From Himantopus leucocephalus (Eukaryota > Chordata > Aves > Charadriiformes > Recurvirostridae): a stretch of 64,000 nucleotides of DNA. Under the pieces are notes generated by a model, which did no database searches, was not told the DNA's origin, and saw nothing but the letters and a program-made list of their open reading frames with translations. This document shows, one piece after another, positions 59,571 to 64,000 of this stretch. Position 1 is the first letter of the stretch; each line of letters opens with the position of its first letter. The stretch spans positions 52,375,842-52,439,841 of the forward strand of contig RSEF01000031.1 of assembly GCA_003993805.1 (NCBI GenBank). Reading direction: 5' to 3'. Both the position numbers and the translations under genes were made by a program.

Positions 59571-61789
59571 TTTTTGTATCAACAACTGTATTGGCAAGTC
59601 TTCATTATTTCTAATTGTCAATATCTCTTTGCGGTGGTGGGTAAATTGATTCTGAAACTTGTTCACCGTTTTACAGTCATTACTCGTTTCACCTCACGCG
59701 TTATTGGATCCACCTTCTCTTTGGGGCTCCTTTCCAGGGATGTTCTGTACATGTTAAAATATACATCCAGTTCTCCCTACCTCTTCCGGCACTAGCAACT
59801 GGGAGGTCGTTCTGCTTTTATTGCGTTTCTCTCATTTCTCTTTGTGGGGTTGTGAGTCGGGGGAGGGGGGGGGTGTTGATTTTTATTTTTTTTCTTCTGC
59901 GACTGTAGCCTTAGCATATTTTAGGATTTTCTAGCTGTCTCCCACACTTAACGGTTTTTATATGTCTTTTCATTGCAACATGCTCCTAAGATTTCTCAAA
60001 GAATTAATGTCTGAAATCACTATACGTTGTGCGACAACCATCGCTTAATACGGTATATTGAATCGTGCGGTTTATCATCACGGTCGTTGAAATTAATGAG
60101 CGCTAAGGGTACATATAACTTAGAGGACCTTGGCTTTAGTACAACTGCTTCTTATTATCCAACTCTCACGAATGATTCTTTCTATCAAAAAATAGATGGC
60201 TGCTCATGCATTTGATTTAGACTTGTCTGCTACTAAAGGCACAAGGTTTGGCTACTACTAAATACGCAACTGAGATTGCAGTTGTCAATGATGTTTTTCC
60301 TCTGGTGAAAACCTTATGGCCAAATCTGTCGTCGCCCTTAGGACATACCTCCTCTTGCTTCTGTCTAATTTTCCAAGCCTCTGGTATATAAATCATAAAT
60401 GCACAGTCTGTGCAGTGTTAAATTTTTAGGGCTCTCCCTTTAGCCGTAGTTGAATATAAGGACAGAATTTGACCTTTAAATGACTATAAAGGGCCAAGGC
60501 AGATACTTGGCAAGCTTTTCTTATTGCAATATTAATCAAGCAAAGAATCATCATAATCCTGGAAACTAAATAGCCATTGTAGTGATTTTATCACCAGGGA
60601 AATTGTTCATCTGTCAGTAAGATTGTTACTAGGAAAGGGAAAATAGGGAGTGTTAAAATTGCTTTAGACCGCTGAATCATTGAGTCCCTCTAGACTCAAA
60701 GCTTGAATTGTTTTTTGAGAGGGGTGGGTTGAGAGGGGTTGCTACAGGAAAGCTGTAGGTTAATCAGTTTCAGTAACACCAGTGAATGTAAGCCTGATCT
60801 CTCTTGAGGACATGAGGAGAGTGCATGGGAGAAGGCAGGACGGAGAAAGGGACGGGGAGGCTTCAGAAACTTATTGTTTTGTCATTTTTTGTTTCTGGAT
60901 GGCCCTTTCACAGAGGAGGAAGGTTGTTGATAAAGGGAAAAAGAAAGAACGGGGGGGAAAAAAACAGCATAGTGTTCACTGCCTGTATTTTCATCTCATT
61001 TAATCCAGTGGATATTAATGAGGATGAATACGATCGAGACAGAGGGAGACGGATGCAGGCAGGCAGGAGTGACAGAGACACGTTTGTGTGGGAAACGTCC
61101 TTGTAGGGCCCAGAAAGCCACATGGGAAGACGTTTTGCCGCTTGGGGCTCAACGTGATGTTACCCTGTGCTGTGACACAGGTGTGTGAGGAGACCTACCT
61201 GTGCAGCAGTGTCCTCGGGGTGTGCTAGGACAGCCTGTCCCTCCATAAAACCAGCTTCAGCAGATGACATCTTTGCTGGTGTCGTTGTATGGTGGCAGTG
61301 GGCAACCGTAGCCTACCCAACCATGCCGTAACCTGAGGGACAAGCCTGTTTGTTAGGCTGAGGGTTGTGCTGGAAGGGGAGCTTGATCCTTCTGCTGTGG
61401 TGGGACACCTCTGCGTATGGGATGACCACGAGGTAGGGAACAAGCGTTGGCAAGTATGGCTACAGGGTGGCTCTCGCAGGGGATGAGGTAGGCGGTCTGC
61501 ATTGAAAGCCACCTGCAAGGGTGAGGTGGTGACGGACTGCCTCCCCACAAGGAGGGTTTGCACAGGGATGGGTGAATTTGGAGGTGGAAAGCGTTCGTAT
61601 AAAAGGTGCCTCTGGGAAATTTGTGTAAGATGTCATGAATTGTCTCCATACAACAAACACGGAGAGGAGGGGGAAATCTGTATGTGCGCATGACATGGAT
61701 CCGCTTTGTACAAAAACCTCTCTTTGTGTGGGAAGTGGTGTCTTTCTGTAGAGGGCTTTTTTGGAGGAGCTTGTCTGATGGCTGCCTTT
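59571..61789. other. Non-coding stretch
   Basis: No gene recognised. The part up to about 59800 may still belong to the LINE upstream, but no motif confirms this. A G-run followed by T-rich sequence is at 59859-59900. The frames at 61225-61693 on both strands lack domains. Confidence 0.5.
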
Positions 61790-62060
61790 GAGGGAGCGGG
61801 GGAGGGCGACGTGACGGGTAGCGCCTCCATCAAAGATTTTCTGGAGGGGACAGCGTGTGTGGAGCCACCCAAGGATGCACCAAGGATGGGTACATGGGGG
61901 TGAGGGTCCCGGCGGGGGTGTGAAGGTGGGCGTGCGGGCGGCACCACGCCAGAGCATCCTTCCAGGGCAGCCGCCCCGCATCCCCGGGGACCGTCAGCCG
62001 CCCCACGTCCCCCGGGGACCATCGGCTGCCCCACACGGCATCCCTCTCTGCCGGGCAGGC
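61790..62060. promoter_or_regulatory. GC- and CpG-rich segment with G-quadruplex potential
   Basis: A hand count gives about 24 CpG in 270 bp at roughly 67% GC. G-tracts at 61896-61938 (GGGGG, GGG, GGGGG, GGG, GGG with loops of 3-9 bases) could form a G-quadruplex on the plus strand. A minisatellite follows at 61968. The two X-box motifs lie just downstream. Confidence 0.45.
61968..62044 (+). repeat. GC-rich minisatellite, 27-28-bp units
   Basis: Unit 1 (61968-61994) and unit 2 (61995-62022) both run CAGCCGCCCC to CCCCGGGGACC, differing by a few bases and one indel. A partial, more diverged third copy (CGGCTGCCCCACACGGCATCC) is at 62023-62043. Each full unit contains the palindrome CCCCGGGG. 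Confidence 0.85.
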
Positions 62061-62118
62061 CACGGCCACCGTGTCCTTCATTGTTGTCACCCCCAGATTG
62101 TGATACTGTCACAAAACT

Positions 62119-62209
62119 GTTGCTAGGCAACAAATGTGGTTACCGGGTCTCAGCGAATAGCTGAAGGGGAAAGCGAAGTGTTGCACCATTGTAGAGTAAC
62201 CATAGCAAT
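62119..62209. promoter_or_regulatory. Pair of RFX X-box-like motifs
   Basis: GTTGCTAGGCAAC at 62119-62131 reads GTTGCCTAGCAAC on the other strand, an RFX-type X-box. GTAACCATAGCAAT at 62196-62209 fits GTNRCCATRGYAAC at all but the last base. A further half-site, GGTTACC, lies at 62138-62144. X-boxes are bound by RFX proteins, which control ciliary and MHC class II genes. The pair lies directly after a GC-rich segment. No target gene can be named. Confidence 0.5.
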
Positions 62210-63046
62210 GACCTACTATTACAGACTAAAGAATTATCATTAACAATGTTAAAGTATCAAACGGAGGCCCAGGATCCAGAGACTTCCAGGCAGCATCTCT
62301 GCATAATTGGGTTACCCAGGAAGAGGTCCCAACTCCTCACAGCCCTTGGCTCCCTCTCTCCATCCTCTTGGGTTTGTTTTGGGGGCTGTTGTGGGTTTTT
62401 TTTATTTATTTAAATACAGCAAATGTGCCGTGCATTGAAGGAGACACTTGTAAAACAATAGAAGTGCCCACCAGAAAAAAAAGAGATGCGGGTGAATCTG
62501 TATGCAGAGGGAAGAGATGAGCAGGAGGGATCCACTTCTCTGACTCAATATCATGTACGGGCGTGTTGGGAAGGGATGCGCGAAGGATGCCTTTGCGATG
62601 CGTCGGTCCTCATTCAGGTGTTCTCTTTTGGTTAAAAATGCATATACCAGGCTAAAAGCAATGTAAAATGAAAAATAGTACAAAGTACACCAGCCCTGAA
62701 AAGTAGACACTTTTTTTTCCAAGGTGGGCCAGACAGGTGAGGTGCTTTAACGAAACGTTACTGAGCAGGGTGCTCTGAGGTCTCACTTTCCCAGGCCCGA
62801 GACACGTTCAGGGTCTCCGATCTGCGGTCCGGGTGCCCATGCATGTGCGTTTTTGTGTTTGGCGGGAGGGGAATTGTTCCTGTCCAGCTGCCCCTGAGCT
62901 CAGCAGCGGGGCACACACCCCCACCCCAGGATCCCCCCAGACCAGCGGCTGTATACCTTCCCCAGGTTTTGCGTTAACACCCCCACGAGCGGGGCCGGCA
63001 GCAGCAAAACGACCCCCAGTCAAACTGTCACCTTTGTATTTTGCAG
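62210..63046. other. Non-coding stretch
   Basis: No gene recognised. T-rich simple sequence lies at 62396-62415 and 62710-62720. Overlapping frames on both strands at 62402-63350 show no domain. The sequence ends in a reasonable splice-acceptor context (CACCTTTGTATTTTGCAG) that precedes the candidate exon. Confidence 0.5.
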
Positions 63047-63189
63047 GTACAGAGCGCCATGAACTAACTTCCTGGAAGAGTTTTCCATCGATTTTCAAGT
63101 TCTTCAGTGAAGCGGTAGAGGCAAAGAACAGCTCGGTGAAACCAACCCCAACGCGGCGTTCCAACAGGATAAAATATGAAGAATTGTAA
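63047..63189 (+). CDS. Possible terminal coding exon, product unknown (weak)
   Basis: A pyrimidine-rich stretch ends in TTTTGCAG at 63039-63046. The frame that follows, entered in phase 1, gives 46 residues to the stop TAA at 63187-63189: TERHELTSWKSFPSIFKFF near the start and TPTRRSNRIKYEEL at the end. The composition (charged, mixed aromatic, basic tail) is more protein-like than other frames here. The frame upstream of the acceptor is Pro/Gly-rich and looks non-coding, which is why an exon start at the AG was chosen. I recognise no family, no preceding exon was found, and the A-rich sequence after the stop could also suggest a decayed retrocopy. It may well be chance. Confidence 0.17.
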
Positions 63190-63488
63190 AAGGACAGGAG
63201 GAAAAAGAAAAAACAAAAAAAAAAACCCACACAAAAAAAAAACCAAACACCACCACCACCAAGCTCTTTGCTGCTTGTTTTCTGCAAGCAGTCTCCCAGC
63301 CCCTCATTAGATTGTTTTCTTCCTAGAGCACAGGGTCGTGATGTATACATCTAAATAGCGTTTTGCATTATTTCTAGATGAGTGCAACTGTCAAAGCAAT
63401 ATGGGTTCACTGGTTGTGCTTCCTGTGGGCTGTAACTTGGATTTCGTGCTGCCCATCAGCGCGCAGATTAAGGCTGACAGTGGTACTG
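63190..63488. other. A-rich simple sequence then non-coding DNA
   Basis: From 63205 to about 63245 there are A-runs separated by C (low complexity), followed by a short (ACC)n at 63248-63260. The rest shows no gene or repeat. Confidence 0.6.
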
Positions 63489-63605
63489 CACAGTGCAGCA
63501 TGGTGCAGCTCTAATTGCCCTGACATAGCCCTGCACCAAGGCGATGNCACAGTGCAGCATGGTGCAGCTCTAATTGCCCTGACATAGCCCTGCACCAAGG
63601 CGATG
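63489..63605 (+). repeat. 58-bp exact direct duplication split by one N, probable assembly artefact
   Basis: The segment 63489-63546 is repeated base for base at 63548-63605 (starting CACAGTGCAGCATGG, ending CCAAGGCGATG), with only the N at 63547 between them. Two identical contig ends placed side by side and joined with a minimal N is the simplest explanation. A real tandem duplication would not need an N exactly at the junction. Confidence 0.93.
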
Positions 63606-64000
63606 CCAGAATTTAACAGCTTCGTCGTGGTCCTGTCGCCTGCAGGATTTTTTGCAGCTCCCTTCTATTTTAAGACAGAACAAAATAGAAATTACTCGTT
63701 TTCTTAAAAGACCGCTCCAACTCTGAAGTGCTAACCAGCCCGTGATTTTACACCCAGCAGCCTTCCTTCTCTTTCTCTGGGACCAAGTGGGATCAACTCT
63801 TCACTCTCTTTTTCTGCTGGTAGGAGAGTCGGAGAAGTTTGGTCCAGATTTGTAGGAAAGCCCCTTTGTTGTAGAGATTTTCTCCTCCTGCCGGATCAAT
63901 GGCATTATCTGTAGATCTTCTCTTCCTTTTGAAAGCTCCACTTAAAAAATGCCTATTCACTAGCCGGCTGGATCACACTGTGAAATATGACAGCAAAAAA
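63606..64000. other. Non-coding stretch to window end
   Basis: No gene, repeat or RNA recognised. Pyrimidine-rich in places (63760-63930). Any feature crossing the window end cannot be seen. Confidence 0.5.

Noticed and set aside
62808..63350. 180-codon minus-strand frame, the longest in the window
   Set aside because: Runs through A- and T-rich simple sequence giving poly-Phe, and no domain is seen.

Overview
This window looks like a gene-poor stretch of a bird chromosome. The main evidence is CR1 (chicken repeat 1) LINE retrotransposons. A fairly young 5'-truncated copy lies at 1708-2148 and ends in the degenerate ATTCTATG-type repeats typical of CR1. A second, relatively young antisense copy at 43285-43540 carries an assembly gap. 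At least four much older CR1/L3-like remnants are still recognisable (2982-3272 minus, 17812-18225 plus, 54139-54350 minus, and 58471-58665 with 59425-59570 minus). Interspersed repeats are few, microsatellites are short, and there are no Alu-like SINEs. All of this fits an avian genome; a crocodilian or turtle is less likely because the young CR1 is bird-like. Nothing bacterial is present: no operons, ribosome-binding sites, tRNAs, rRNAs or CRISPR.

No protein-coding gene can be called with confidence. The open frames are short, overlap on both strands and have no recognisable domains, except the frame at 1715-2080, which is the C-terminal end of CR1 ORF2. One weak candidate terminal exon is at 63047-63189.

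Layout: 1-12 kb is mixed AT-rich non-coding DNA with one young and one old CR1 and a homeodomain-core cluster near 4.35 kb. 12-25 kb is non-coding, with an old CR1 at 17.8 kb, a hexanucleotide repeat at 22.2 kb and an inverted repeat at 24.65 kb. 25-43 kb is non-coding, with several AT-rich, repeat-free blocks that resemble developmental enhancers (29.1, 30.5, 32.7 and 36.6 kb), short CpG clusters (26.1, 31.5 and 38.8 kb) and a perfect 19-bp-arm hairpin at 35.0 kb. 43-54 kb holds the gapped CR1, a pentanucleotide repeat at 49.0 kb, a CpG-island-like segment at 49.55-49.89 kb followed by enhancer-like DNA with a SOX-type palindrome at 50.56 kb, and an old CR1 at 54.1 kb. 54-64 kb is the most structured part: a ~720-bp CpG-island-like segment at 57.65-58.37 kb containing a ~39-bp minisatellite, an old CR1/L3 reverse-transcriptase remnant, a second GC-rich minisatellite at 61.97 kb next to two RFX X-box-like motifs at 62.12-62.21 kb, and a 58-bp direct duplication split by a single N at 63.5 kb that looks like an assembly join.

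The overall reading is intergenic or intronic regulatory DNA with possible unannotated promoters at the CpG-rich segments. I found no convincing new coding system. The best leads are the CpG islands, the X-box pair, the hairpin and the minisatellites. Repeat family calls come from recalled consensus patterns and conservation could not be tested, so enhancer-like calls are inference only.
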